51,136 nucleotides of DNA from Flavobacterium sp. (GTDB lineage Bacteria; Bacteroidota; Bacteroidia; Flavobacteriales; Flavobacteriaceae). The stretch lies in NCBI GenBank assembly GCA_008501705.1, contig QQUG01000196.1:1-51136 (forward strand), written 5' to 3'. Both the position numbers and the translations under genes were made by a program. The notes under the pieces were generated by a model that saw nothing but the letters and a program-made list of their open reading frames with translations, made no database searches and was not told where the DNA came from. Shown here in pieces: positions 23,997-32,384 of the stretch. Numbering within the stretch: the stretch's first letter is position 1; every line of letters starts with the position of its first letter.

Positions 23997-24926
23997 TTAC
24001 CCAAACTTCGATCGCTCCACCAAATAGGTGGTAAGTATCTTATTGAAGCCTTCATTGATATCCGCCCGAACATACTTGATACCATACTGACCGCATTTTA
24101 GCTGTAGCTCATTGAAGAAACCGGCCACGGCCGCTTCATAGCTTTCCTTGATATTGTCGGCATACAAATTCACATGCTCCCCGGTCTCAACATCTACAAA
24201 CCGCTTGGGACGATTACTGAAATCAAACTTCAATTCCTTCTCCTTGTCGTAGGTGTGGAACAAAACCACTTCGTGTTTGTTGTATTTCAAATGCTGAAGG
24301 GCCTCGAACAATTTCTTTTCCTCCATATCGCTCTGAAACATATCCGTAAACAGGAATACCAGCGAACGTCGTTTCAGCTTTTCGGCGATCAGATGTAAGT
24401 GCGAATAGGTACGGGTTTGCTTCGATTCTTTTGGCCGTACAATTGCCTCGTTTAATTTCCCTAGTAACATCTGGTGGTGACGCTCACTTCCTTTTTCCGA
24501 AGCATAGAACTCGTATTCATCGCTATAAATACTCATCCCTACCGCATCTCGCTGGCGCTTTAGTAAATTCATAATGGCGGCAGCAGCCAGGGCCGAAAAT
24601 CCGATCTTATTCAGAGAAGAAATATTAAATTCCTTCACTTTCGGATAATGCATCGAACTGCTGTTATCCATCACCAGGTGACAACGTAAATTAGTCTCTT
24701 CTTCGTAGCGTTTGGTATACAGCTTATCGGTTTTGGCGTACAGCTTCCAGTCGATATGCTTGGTGCTCTCCCCGGTGTTGTAGATCTTGTGTTCGGCAAA
24801 CTCGGCAGAGAAACCGTGAAACGGACTCTTATGTAAACCGGAAATAAACCCCTCCACTACCTGGGTAGCGAGTAACTCCAGGTTCTTAAACCCGGTAATC
24901 TCGTTTATTTCCTTTTCTATATTCAT
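23997..24926 (-). CDS. DUF58 domain protein with vWA-like MIDAS
   Basis: A 309-residue cytoplasmic protein of the DUF58 family, usually encoded beside a MoxR AAA+ ATPase and BatA/BatB-type vWA proteins. The family core HIDWKLYAKTDKLYTKRYEEE is at 57-77. It is followed by the metal-site motif D-x-S-x-S (D87-N-S-S-S91), as in vWA-like folds. Length is normal. MoxR and Bat genes are not adjacent here: the upstream neighbour is clpP and downstream is a repeat-rich gap, so this is an orphan or rearranged copy. The family is thought to work in MoxR-assisted assembly or stress tolerance; its molecular role is not settled. Confidence 0.85.
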   Translation of the reverse strand: MNIEKEINEITGFKNLELLATQVVEGFISGLHKSPFHGFSAEFAEHKIYNTGESTKHIDWKLYAKTDKLYTKRYEEETNLRCHLVMDNSSSMHYPKVKEFNISSLNKIGFSALAAAAIMNLLKRQRDAVGMSIYSDEYEFYASEKGSERHHQMLLGKLNEAIVRPKESKQTRTYSHLHLIAEKLKRRSLVFLFTDMFQSDMEEKKLFEALQHLKYNKHEVVLFHTYDKEKELKFDFSNRPKRFVDVETGEHVNLYADNIKESYEAAVAGFFNELQLKCGQYGIKYVRADINEGFNKILTTYLVERSKFG

Positions 24927-24935
24927 CTCGAATAA

Positions 24936-25050
24936 AAAATCTCAAATATCAAGCACCAAAACTCAAATAAATTCCAACGATCAATAAATCAAAATTGGAC
25001 ATTGGAAATTGATTATTATTTGTTTTTTGATTTGTTGTGATTTGTGTTTT
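24936..25050. repeat. AT-rich interspersed element, copy B
   Basis: Shares the ends of the element at 23354-23500: CAAGCACCAAA with CAAATAAATTCCAA on the left and GATTATTATTTGTTTTTTGA with GTGATTTGTG on the right. The middle differs and is shorter. It starts 9 nt upstream of the DUF58 ATG and ends beside a 7-nt array. Confidence 0.6.
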
Positions 25051-25055
25051 TCATT

Positions 25056-25102
25056 ACAACCGACAACCCACAACCTACAACCTACAACCGTCAACCGACC
25101 AC
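25056..25102 (+). repeat. 7-nt tandem array 3 abutting the clpP stop
   Basis: Units ACAACCG, ACAACCC, ACAACCT, ACAACCT, ACAACCG, TCAACCG, then ACCACCT whose last bases enter the clpP stop codon. On the minus strand the unit is GGTTGTN. Confidence 0.65.
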
Positions 25103-25648
25103 CTACTCAATCACCCCATCAACAATACCGTACTCCACACTCTCTTCGGCACCCATCCAGTGATCGCGATTGAAATCTTTTAATACCTTTTCGAATTTCT
25201 GTCCACAATTATCGGCCAGGATCTTAGCACTTAGCTCTTTGGTCTTCAATATCTCCTGGGCCGTGATCTCTATGTCACTGGCTGGCCCGCGGGCACCTCC
25301 ACTGGGTTGATGGATCATCACCCTGGCGTGCGGCTGTATAAATCGCTTCCCTTTCTCCCCCGCCGAAAGCAACAGGCTTCCCATAGAAGCACACAATCCG
25401 GTGCAAATTGTGGATACCGGACTCTTAATGGACTTGATCGTATCGTACATGGAGAATCCAGAGGTTACATAACCCCCCGGACTGTTTATATAAAGTTTTA
25501 TCTCGTCGTTGCTAAGGGAGTCCAGGTACAACAACCGGTCTACCACATGCTTGGCACTTTCGTCGTCCACCATACCCCAAAGAAAAACCTTGCGTTCACT
25601 TAATAATTGGTTGTCTATCTGGTCCTGTACTTTATTTATTCTTTCCAT
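25103..25648 (-). CDS. clpP: ClpP-family serine protease subunit
   Basis: Proteolytic subunit of a Clp protease, a cytoplasmic barrel that degrades unfolded substrates fed by ClpX or a related ATPase. The 181 residues carry the triad: Ser in GLCASMGSLLLSAG, His in RVMIHQPSGG, and Asp in KDFNRDHWMGAEE. YINSPGGYVTSG is the oxyanion strand. It is about 15-30 residues shorter than many main ClpPs at the N-terminus (MERINKVQDQIDNQLLSERKVFL) and may be a second paralogue. No clpX is adjacent. It ends against a 7-nt repeat array, and its upstream neighbour is trxA. Confidence 0.85.
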   Translation of the reverse strand: MERINKVQDQIDNQLLSERKVFLWGMVDDESAKHVVDRLLYLDSLSNDEIKLYINSPGGYVTSGFSMYDTIKSIKSPVSTICTGLCASMGSLLLSAGEKGKRFIQPHARVMIHQPSGGARGPASDIEITAQEILKTKELSAKILADNCGQKFEKVLKDFNRDHWMGAEESVEYGIVDGVIE

Positions 25649-25735
25649 ACGCTTGCTGTTTTCAGCATTATTTAGATTATCAAAATTCGTTCAGTTTAAA
25701 ATGATCCCTGAACAGCGGATCCTATCGAGAACTAA

Positions 25736-25769
25736 TATAAAAAAAGGCCTGACATTACGCCAAGCCTTT
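25736..25769 (-). terminator. Terminator after thioredoxin
   Basis: On the minus strand AAAGGCTTG and CAGGCCTTT pair over 9 bp (one G-T pair) around a 9-nt loop and are followed by a T run. It lies about 22 nt after the trxA stop. Confidence 0.75.
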
Positions 25770-25790
25770 ATCAATAATTTAAGTTCTTGT

Positions 25791-26111
25791 TTAGTTCAAC
25801 AAAGAATCGATCGCCTCGGTATACACATTTTTCGGTGCCACACCAACCTGGCGTCCTACCAATTCTCCTTTATTGAAAACTAATACGGTAGGTATATTTC
25901 GTACCCCGTATTTCGCAGCAAATTCCTGGTTCGCATCTACATCTACTTTTCCAACCACTGCTTTGCCTTCGTATTCTTCACTTATTTGATCGATGATAGG
26001 GCCAACCATTCTACAAGGTCCGCACCATGCCGCCCAAAAGTCTACCACTACGGGCTTATCACTCTTTAATACGGTCTCATCAAAAGTTGCATCGGTTATT
26101 TCTAAAGCCAT
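25791..26111 (-). CDS. trxA: Thioredoxin
   Basis: A 106-residue cytoplasmic disulfide reductase. The active site W-C-G-P-C is in VVDFWAAWCGPCRMVGPI. The cis-proline loop is VRNIPTVLVFNKGE. Length and fold order match Trx1-type proteins. It has a promoter at 26135-26142 and a strong terminator, so it is probably a single-gene transcript. It donates electrons to ribonucleotide reductase, methionine sulfoxide reductase and others. Confidence 0.95.
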   Translation of the reverse strand: MALEITDATFDETVLKSDKPVVVDFWAAWCGPCRMVGPIIDQISEEYEGKAVVGKVDVDANQEFAAKYGVRNIPTVLVFNKGELVGRQVGVAPKNVYTEAIDSLLN

Positions 26112-26134
26112 TGTTTTAATTTTAATATGTTACG

Positions 26135-26142
26135 CAAAAGTA
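26135..26142 (-). promoter_or_regulatory. -7 promoter element for trxA
   Basis: Minus-strand TACTTTTG (TAnnTTTG) 23 nt upstream of the ATG. The -33 element is not well matched. Confidence 0.5.
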
Positions 26143-26209
26143 GTCAATTTTTAAAGCATTCCTTACAACCCTAACATTACTTTAGGTAATGCCTGTATTA
26201 GCTTTTATT

Positions 26210-26312
26210 ATTGTGCGGGCTGTCCTCATTATATTCGGCCACCGGGCTTTCCGCGCTACACGGTAGCTAGCTTCAATCCCTGCCCGAACTTCATCCTTCC
26301 ATAATTCCTCTA
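26210..26312 (-). other. Conserved-looking intergenic element downstream of dnaE
   Basis: A GC-richer block between dnaE and trxA. Read on the minus strand it has CAGGGATTGAAGC, a perfect hairpin GCTAC-CGT-GTAGC (26255-26267), GCGGAAAGCCCGG and GGACAGCCCGC. From memory, short elements with GGGATTG...GCGGAAAGCCC...GCCC follow genes in many Flavobacteriia genomes, but I know no assigned function. It could be an RNA 3'-end structure or a mobile repeat. Confidence 0.4.
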
Positions 26313-26326
26313 AAAACGCAGCAAGA

Positions 26327-29300
26327 TCAGTTCAATTTGTACTTCAGCTCCATCTCTTTCAGCTCCTCCAGTAACTCCTTACTGATCTCCACCTTCTGCT
26401 TCCTGCTGGGCATATTCAGTTTTACCTTTTCCGCTACATCGTACATGGTAATATGTAATTGCTTATCGCCTTTATGCATTTTCAGCAGGTCTTTTAATTC
26501 TTTTATCTTATCCTCTTTCAACTCCTCTATTGGTATCTGAAGCGTTAACTTCTTCGCCTGAAGCCCCATCACATCGTGTAATAACTGTATATTGCTATAT
26601 TGCAATCTCGGGTCTCCCTTCTTGCCGGTCTCCCGATTCACCCAGCCTTCTCTCACATATACCCGGGCGTAGATAAACGAATTCGGGATGAGCAAATGCC
26701 TGTATTTGAGGTATTCCTCTCCAAAGATCTTAAACTCAAAACTATCCTCGTAATCTTCCACCGTAAAAATAGCCCAGCCTTTCCCGGCCTTGCTCTCCCT
26801 GTGCTGCACTTCACTCACCACGCCACCAAAGGTTAATTCACGGTTTACAAAGCGCTCCAGGTCGTTAAAGTCGCTCACCTTACAGCTACAGAAACTCTCG
26901 ATCTCCATCTTGAAATCATCCAGTGGATGTCCCGAAATGTAGATCCCAACCACTTCTTTCTCCTGCTTGAGCTTTTTCATAGTACCCCATTCCTCGCAGG
27001 GTGGTACCTCCGGTTCGGGTATCTGAACCTCACTGGCATCGCCAAATAAACTCACCTGGGAAGAATTTTGTGTCTCCTGGTAACGCGCGGCATAACGCAA
27101 CACTTTTTCAAAGAACATCACTCCGTCTCCATCGGCATGCATATACTGCGCCCTGTGGGTGTCGAAACTATCAAATCCCCCTGCCAGCACCAGGTTTTCA
27201 AAGGCCTTTTTGTTAGCAGCCCTCAAGTCGATCCGCTTCGCCAGATCGAAAATACTTCTGTATTTACCGTCCTTCCTGTGCTCCACAATGGTCGCCACAG
27301 CGTTTCCTCCAACACCTTTTATGGCCCCCATCCCAAATCGTATGGCTCCCTGGTCGTTTACGGTAAACTTGTAAAAGGATTCATTCACATCCGGCCCTAG
27401 TACCTCCAGCCCCATCCGCTTGCACTCCTCCATAAAGAAAGTTACCTGCTTGATGTCGTTCATATTATTAGAAAGTACAGCCGCCATGTATTCGGCTGGG
27501 TAATGGGCCTTTAAATAGGCAGTCTGGTACGCGATCCAGGCATAACAGGTGGAGTGCGACTTGTTAAAGGCATAACTTGCGAAAGCTTCCCAGTCCTTCC
27601 AGATCTTTTCAAGGATCTCAGGGTCATGGCCGTTGGCCGCTGCCTGCTCGATGAATTTCGGTTTCATCTTATCAAGGACCGCTTTTTGTTTCTTCCCCAT
27701 GGCTTTCCGAAGTACATCGGCCTCACCCTTTGTAAAACTGGCGAGCTTTTGCGAGAGTAACATCACCTGCTCCTGGTAGACCGTAATTCCGTAGGTCTCC
27801 TTCAGGTATTCCTCCATGGCGGGCAGGTCGTAACTGATCTCTTCTTCCCCGTGTTTCCTCCTAATAAAACTTGGGATGTATTCCATGGGTCCCGGCCTGT
27901 ACAGGGCATTCATGGCAATAAGATCTGCAAACACAGTGGGTTTGAGCTCCTTCATGTGCTTTTGCATCCCAACAGATTCGTACTGGAAAATACCCACGGT
28001 CTCACCCCTCTGGAATAACTCATAGGTCTTTTCATCGTCCAGCGGGAAGTTATCGGGATCCAGCTCTATGTTGTGTTTATGCTTTACGATCTTTACAGTA
28101 TCCTTGATCAACGTAAGGGTCTTCAAGCCCAGGAAATCCATTTTCAGCAGTCCCGCACTTTCCACCACAGAGTTATCGAATTGGGTGACGTACAGATCAG
28201 AATCTTTAGCCGTTGCTATGGGTACATAATTTGTGATATTGTCGGGAGTAATGATCACCCCACAGGCATGGATCCCTGTATTTCGTACAGATCCTTCCAG
28301 AACCTTTGCCTGCTTAATGGTTTCGGCCTCCAGGTCTTCTCCTTCGGCCAGATTAAGCAATTCGTTCACCTTAGGTAGCTCGTCACTCCTAAATTTTGCC
28401 CGCAGCTCCTGGTCACTCAAGCCAAAGATCCTGTTCAGCTTGGTCATATTTGGGATGAGCTTGGCAATTCGGTCTGCGTCATTAAGCGGCAGATCCAGTA
28501 CCCTGGCTGTATCCCTTATAGACGACTTCGCCGCCATGGTTCCGTAAGTGATGATCTGCGCTACCTGGTTAGAGCCGTACTTTTCGATCACATAGTCCAT
28601 GACCTTGCTTCTTCCTTCATCGTCAAAATCTATATCGATATCCGGCATACTCACCCGGTCCGGATTCAGGAAGCGCTCAAACAGCAGGTCGTATTCAATG
28701 GGGTCTATATTCGTTATTCCCAGGCAATAGGCAACAGCACTTCCGGCCGCCGATCCACGGCCCGGTCCCACCGAAACGCCCATTTTACGAGCTTCAGCAA
28801 TAAAATCCTGTACGATCAGAAAATAACCCGGATAACCGGTATTGGCTATAACTTCCAACTCAAAATCCAGGCGCTGTTTAATCGCATCGGTAATTTCTTT
28901 GTATCGCCTTTTTGCTCCTTCGTAGGTAAGATGTCGCAAATAGGCATTTTCCCCTCTTTTTCCACCATCGGCATCGGCTTTATCATAAAACTCCTCGGGG
29001 ATGTCAAAATTGGGCAGCAACACATCTCTCATGAGCGTGAAAGGCTCAATTTTATCGATCACTTCAGCGATATTGCTAATGGCTTCGGGAAGATCTTCGA
29101 ACAGTCGCTTCATTTCGTCTTGCGACTTAAAATAATACTCCTGGTTAGGAAGTCCATATCTATACCCTCTACCCCGACCAATGGGCGTGGCTTGTTTCTC
29201 GCCGTCTTTCACACACAATAAGATATCGTGGGCATTGGCGTCTTCCTTATTGATATAGTAAGTGTTGTTGCAGGCTACTAGTTTCACCTCGTGCTTCTTC

Positions 29301-30676
29301 GATAGGGCGATCAACGTATCATTAACTCGGCGTTCGTCCTCTTGTCCGTGACGCATGATCTCCATATAGAGGTCGTCCCCAAACTGCTCTTTCCACCAAA
29401 TAAGAGCTTCTTCTGCCTGTTTTTCACCAATATTGAGGATCTTAGAGGGCACCTCTCCGTACAAACTTCCGGTAAGTACGATGATGTCGTCCTTATAGGT
29501 TTCCACTACTTTCTTATCTATCCTGGGGACATAGTAGAACCCGTCGGTATAGGCAATGGAGGCCATTTTCGCCAGGTTGTGGTAGCCGTTCTTATTCTTT
29601 GCCAGAAATACTATCTGGTAGCCGTTGTCTTTATGAGATTTGTTGGTGTGGTCTTCACAAACAAAGAACTCGCACCCCAGAACAGCCTTCAAAGCTTTAT
29701 GTTGTTCGTCCCCTTCCAGGGATTTGTTATAATCGTTCACTGCCTTCACAAAATGAAAGGCCCCCATCATATTCCCGCTATCCGTTAGCGCAACCGCGGG
29801 CATATTATCTGCTACTGCTGCCTTTACCAGGTCTTGCGTTGACGAAGTGGACTGCAGTATGGAAAACTGCGAATGATTATGTAAATGGGCAAAGCTGGTT
29901 TCTTCCAGCACCGCGATATTCTCATCGATCTCTTCGGAAGTGATCTCAGCGGGCTCTGCTGCTGCCTGTTGCTTCTTCCTTATGGCTTCCGAAGCCTTTT
30001 TCAGATTAATATGCTTTAACCCAACCAATTGAATAGTTCCCGGGTTCTCCTCCCCAAACCTTTCAAAATAATCGGGCTGCACGTCCAGTTCCTCAACAGT
30101 AAAGATCTGTCTGCGTACCAGTTCGAAAAAACAGCGGGTGGTGGCCTCTACATCGGCAGTGGCATTATGGGCCTCGGCAAAGGGCTGATCGAACAAGAAT
30201 TGATGTAATTCGGTAAGCGTAGGTAATTTAAACTTTCCGCCTCTTCCTCCGGGTAACTGGCATAACTGTGCCGTGGTTTCCGTACAGGTATCCAACACCA
30301 ACATCTCGAGGAAAGGATTCTCCACTCCTAATCGGTAGAACTCGGCTCCCATGATATTGATGTCGAAATCCACATTCTGTCCCACCAGGAATTTCGCCTT
30401 GGCGACTGCCTCGAGAAAGTGGCCTACCACCTCTTCCAGCGGTTTGCCATTTTCCATGGCAAGATCGGTGGAAATACCATGGATCTTCTCCGAATCGTAA
30501 GGAATATTAAATCCATCGGGCTGCACCAGATAATCTCCGCTCTCCAGCATATTTCCCATAGCGTCGTGCAACTGCCATGCTAGCTGTATACAACGTGGCC
30601 AGTTATCACTGTCACTTAAGGGTGCATCATAGCGTTTTGGAAGCCCGGTGGTCTCTGTGTCGAAGATTATAAACAT
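26327..30676 (-). CDS. dnaE: DNA polymerase III alpha subunit with fused N-terminal 3'-5' exonuclease
   Basis: The 1449-residue replicative polymerase. Residues 1 to about 200 form a DEDDh exonuclease (FDTETTG with Asp6/Glu8; HNATADVEATTRCF holds the His and last Asp). The polymerase starts with the PHP domain (FAHLHNHSQFSIL). Next come the catalytic palm with SMPDIDIDFDDE, the GRGSAAGSAVAYCLGI loop, fingers and thumb (FNKSHSTCYAWIAYQTAYLK), an OB fold (LTFGGVVSEVQHRESKAGKGW) and a C-terminal tail. It synthesises DNA at the fork with proofreading in the same chain, where E. coli uses separate DnaE and DnaQ. It is single in its transcript; upstream 161 nt hold only hairpins. Confidence 0.95.
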   Translation of the reverse strand: MFIIFDTETTGLPKRYDAPLSDSDNWPRCIQLAWQLHDAMGNMLESGDYLVQPDGFNIPYDSEKIHGISTDLAMENGKPLEEVVGHFLEAVAKAKFLVGQNVDFDINIMGAEFYRLGVENPFLEMLVLDTCTETTAQLCQLPGGRGGKFKLPTLTELHQFLFDQPFAEAHNATADVEATTRCFFELVRRQIFTVEELDVQPDYFERFGEENPGTIQLVGLKHINLKKASEAIRKKQQAAAEPAEITSEEIDENIAVLEETSFAHLHNHSQFSILQSTSSTQDLVKAAVADNMPAVALTDSGNMMGAFHFVKAVNDYNKSLEGDEQHKALKAVLGCEFFVCEDHTNKSHKDNGYQIVFLAKNKNGYHNLAKMASIAYTDGFYYVPRIDKKVVETYKDDIIVLTGSLYGEVPSKILNIGEKQAEEALIWWKEQFGDDLYMEIMRHGQEDERRVNDTLIALSKKHEVKLVACNNTYYINKEDANAHDILLCVKDGEKQATPIGRGRGYRYGLPNQEYYFKSQDEMKRLFEDLPEAISNIAEVIDKIEPFTLMRDVLLPNFDIPEEFYDKADADGGKRGENAYLRHLTYEGAKRRYKEITDAIKQRLDFELEVIANTGYPGYFLIVQDFIAEARKMGVSVGPGRGSAAGSAVAYCLGITNIDPIEYDLLFERFLNPDRVSMPDIDIDFDDEGRSKVMDYVIEKYGSNQVAQIITYGTMAAKSSIRDTARVLDLPLNDADRIAKLIPNMTKLNRIFGLSDQELRAKFRSDELPKVNELLNLAEGEDLEAETIKQAKVLEGSVRNTGIHACGVIITPDNITNYVPIATAKDSDLYVTQFDNSVVESAGLLKMDFLGLKTLTLIKDTVKIVKHKHNIELDPDNFPLDDEKTYELFQRGETVGIFQYESVGMQKHMKELKPTVFADLIAMNALYRPGPMEYIPSFIRRKHGEEEISYDLPAMEEYLKETYGITVYQEQVMLLSQKLASFTKGEADVLRKAMGKKQKAVLDKMKPKFIEQAAANGHDPEILEKIWKDWEAFASYAFNKSHSTCYAWIAYQTAYLKAHYPAEYMAAVLSNNMNDIKQVTFFMEECKRMGLEVLGPDVNESFYKFTVNDQGAIRFGMGAIKGVGGNAVATIVEHRKDGKYRSIFDLAKRIDLRAANKKAFENLVLAGGFDSFDTHRAQYMHADGDGVMFFEKVLRYAARYQETQNSSQVSLFGDASEVQIPEPEVPPCEEWGTMKKLKQEKEVVGIYISGHPLDDFKMEIESFCSCKVSDFNDLERFVNRELTFGGVVSEVQHRESKAGKGWAIFTVEDYEDSFEFKIFGEEYLKYRHLLIPNSFIYARVYVREGWVNRETGKKGDPRLQYSNIQLLHDVMGLQAKKLTLQIPIEELKEDKIKELKDLLKMHKGDKQLHITMYDVAEKVKLNMPSRKQKVEISKELLEELKEMELKYKLN

Positions 30677-30794
30677 AAATACTTAGCCAATGGAACGCCG
30701 AAAAGCCTCGGCGAGAAATGATATGGTAAAAATAGAATTTTAAGCGCTTAAAGCGAAGTAAAGTTGTAAACAGTTTGTTGCACTTATAAACAAA

Positions 30795-30819
30795 AAAACC
30801 GGACTGCTTGTCCGGTTTT
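30795..30819 (-). terminator. Terminator after the lipoprotein gene
   Basis: AAAACCGGAC and GTCCGGTTTT form a perfect 10-bp stem with a 5-nt loop, A-rich and T-rich flanks. It lies about 19 nt after the stop at 30838. Confidence 0.8.
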
Positions 30820-30837
30820 ATTATATGTTGTTTTCGG

Positions 30838-31644
30838 CTAGTAAGTAACGTTGAACTGCCCCAGCGAGATCACATGATCCATAGTAAGGAAGGAAAAAGT
30901 ACCACTTATCATTCGCTCTTGTGTATCATGATCTATCACGGTTATATTTCCGCTCATTGCATCCTGGGTAACACCCTCAGGATCGGTATATTTACCATAG
31001 AACCCAAGATCTGTAATGTCGTAATTTCCGGTACCAACATCCACAGGAAAGCTAAGATCTATCATTTCGTCACCTCTTATTCCCTGTACACGAATACTAA
31101 TTTCGTCCTTAGATCCTACAACATCGGGAGGTAGAAAATCTTCACCATCCACTCTTGCGAACAGGGATCCGGTTCCTAAGCCGGGATCCGGTATTTCGAA
31201 GCCAAGATCATAAGGAACTTCATAAAACACTCCTCTTTGGGCATATAATGTATCCAGTCCGGGAATATAGGCCACAAAGCGAAACGTTCCGCTAAGGGTT
31301 CGTTGGGCGGTATTATTATTATTTATCACTATTACGCCTTCTCCATCGGGATCTGTATGGTAGAGCCGTCCGGTAAAGTCCTGAAATGAAGCATAAACAT
31401 TAGGGCTGTCTTCAATTGTATATGTTCCCAGCTCAGTGGAAGGCACGCGCAGGGTAAGGACCTCATCGTCTGTAAGGCCTTGTAATATAATGCCATTGCC
31501 GCCCGGAGTTTCAGCTCCACGGGCATCGGTCGCTTTAAAAAAGACATCATCCAGCGATCCCTGCATGGCAGGCGAATTTAACTGAGTGTCTTCACAGCCC
31601 AGAAAGGCTATTGCCGCGAATATTGTTAAAATTATCCGTTTCAT
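30838..31644 (-). CDS. Lipoprotein with two similar beta-rich domains (DUF6252-like)
   Basis: A 268-residue lipoprotein from the ATG at 31644: MKRIILTIFAAIAFLGC with Cys17, then EDTQLNSPAMQ. Two halves share a pattern: a strand with FKATDARG / FARVDGED, then ILQGLTDDEVLTLRVPS / RVQGIRGDEMIDLSFPV, then TYTIEDSPN / NYDITDLG, YHTDPDGEGVIVI / KYTDPEGVTQDAMSG, and ISGTF-like ends (RTLSGTFRFVAY / RMISGTFSFLTM). This is an internal duplication of a beta-sandwich typical of DUF6252-type lipoproteins. No catalytic motif is seen. The longer TTG-started frame is rejected because it would hide the signal peptide and reach past the -7 element at 31671. Confidence 0.75.
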   Translation of the reverse strand: MKRIILTIFAAIAFLGCEDTQLNSPAMQGSLDDVFFKATDARGAETPGGNGIILQGLTDDEVLTLRVPSTELGTYTIEDSPNVYASFQDFTGRLYHTDPDGEGVIVINNNNTAQRTLSGTFRFVAYIPGLDTLYAQRGVFYEVPYDLGFEIPDPGLGTGSLFARVDGEDFLPPDVVGSKDEISIRVQGIRGDEMIDLSFPVDVGTGNYDITDLGFYGKYTDPEGVTQDAMSGNITVIDHDTQERMISGTFSFLTMDHVISLGQFNVTY

Positions 31645-31670
31645 GGTAATTTGGGTAAATAGGTTCCCGA

Positions 31671-31678
31671 CAAATATA
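31671..31678 (-). promoter_or_regulatory. -7 element for the lipoprotein gene
   Basis: Minus-strand TATATTTG 26 nt upstream of the ATG at 31644, back to back with the rpsP promoter. Confidence 0.5.
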
Positions 31679-31695
31679 AAAGAAAAGTTTAATCT

Positions 31696-31728
31696 TTTGT
31701 ATTTCAACTAATAAATATAGTATCTTTG
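31696..31728 (+). promoter_or_regulatory. Bacteroidota-type promoter for rpsP-rimM-trmN6
   Basis: TTTG (31696-31699), 21 nt, TATCTTTG (31721-31728). Predicted start near 31733, 45 nt before the rpsP ATG. The leader contains GGGGTCGCGTACCCC, a small hairpin. Confidence 0.75.
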
Positions 31729-31777
31729 CCGTCCTTAATTATAACCGGGGTCGCGTACCCCACAATTTAATTACTAT

Positions 31778-32374
31778 ATGCCTGTAAAGATCAGATTACA
31801 AAGACACGGTAAGAAAGGAAAACCTTTTTACTGGATCGTAGCGGCCGATGGCCGTGCGAAAAGAGATGGTAAATACCTTGAGAAATTAGGTACTTACAAT
31901 CCTAATGTCAACCCTGCAGAGATCAATCTCGACATTGATGGTGCAGTAAAATGGCTTCAAAACGGAGCCCAACCAACCGATACAGCACGTGCTATCCTTT
32001 CGTACAAAGGTGCTATGCTGAAAAAACACCTTGCAGTAGGTGTTCGTAAGGGTGCTATTACCGAAGAGCAAGCAGAAGAGAAATTCAACAACTGGCTTGA
32101 AGAGAAAGCGAAAGCTGTAGAAGCTAAACGCGCTAATCTTGCCGATGCTCAAGCAAAGGCTAAAGCCGAAGCGCTAGCTGCCGAAAAAGCAGTGAACGAA
32201 GCTCGTGTAGCAGTCGCAGAGGAAGAAGAAGCTACCGAAGAGGCAGTTGAAGAAACTACCGAAGCTGTGGAAGCAGCGGCCGAAGAAACTACCGAAGCCG
32301 TAGAAGAAGTTGCGGAAGAGGCTACTGAAGCCACTGCCGAAACTACTGAAGAAGCTGCTAAAGAAGAAGAATAA
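31778..32374 (+). CDS. rpsP: 30S ribosomal protein S16 with long acidic C-terminal tail
   Basis: Structural protein of the small ribosomal subunit. Residues 1 to about 80 are the normal S16 fold (MPVKIRLQRHGKKGKPFYWIVAADGR...). A helical middle part follows (EEQAEEKFNNWLEEKAKAVEAKR...). A tail of about 60 residues is made almost only of Glu, Ala, Thr and Val (EEATEEAVEETTEAVEAAAE...). S16 is about 80-90 residues in E. coli; extended forms are usual in Bacteroidota, and the tail is strongly repetitive here. It is first in the rpsP-rimM-trmN6 operon; the next start is 10 nt after the stop. Confidence 0.97.
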   Translation: MPVKIRLQRHGKKGKPFYWIVAADGRAKRDGKYLEKLGTYNPNVNPAEINLDIDGAVKWLQNGAQPTDTARAILSYKGAMLKKHLAVGVRKGAITEEQAEEKFNNWLEEKAKAVEAKRANLADAQAKAKAEALAAEKAVNEARVAVAEEEEATEEAVEETTEAVEAAAEETTEAVEEVAEEATEATAETTEEAAKEEE

Positions 32375-32384
32375 GCTTTAAACG

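Noticed and set aside
25056-25102. Short CRISPR-like array
   Set aside because: Units are 7 nt and directly adjacent without spacers; a simple tandem repeat.
29342-29943. Long plus-strand frames opposite dnaE
   Set aside because: Antisense shadows of a well-supported polymerase gene, without family features.
32149-32334. Minus-strand Ser/Ala-rich frame opposite rpsP
   Set aside because: Shadow of the Glu/Ala-rich tail codons of S16.
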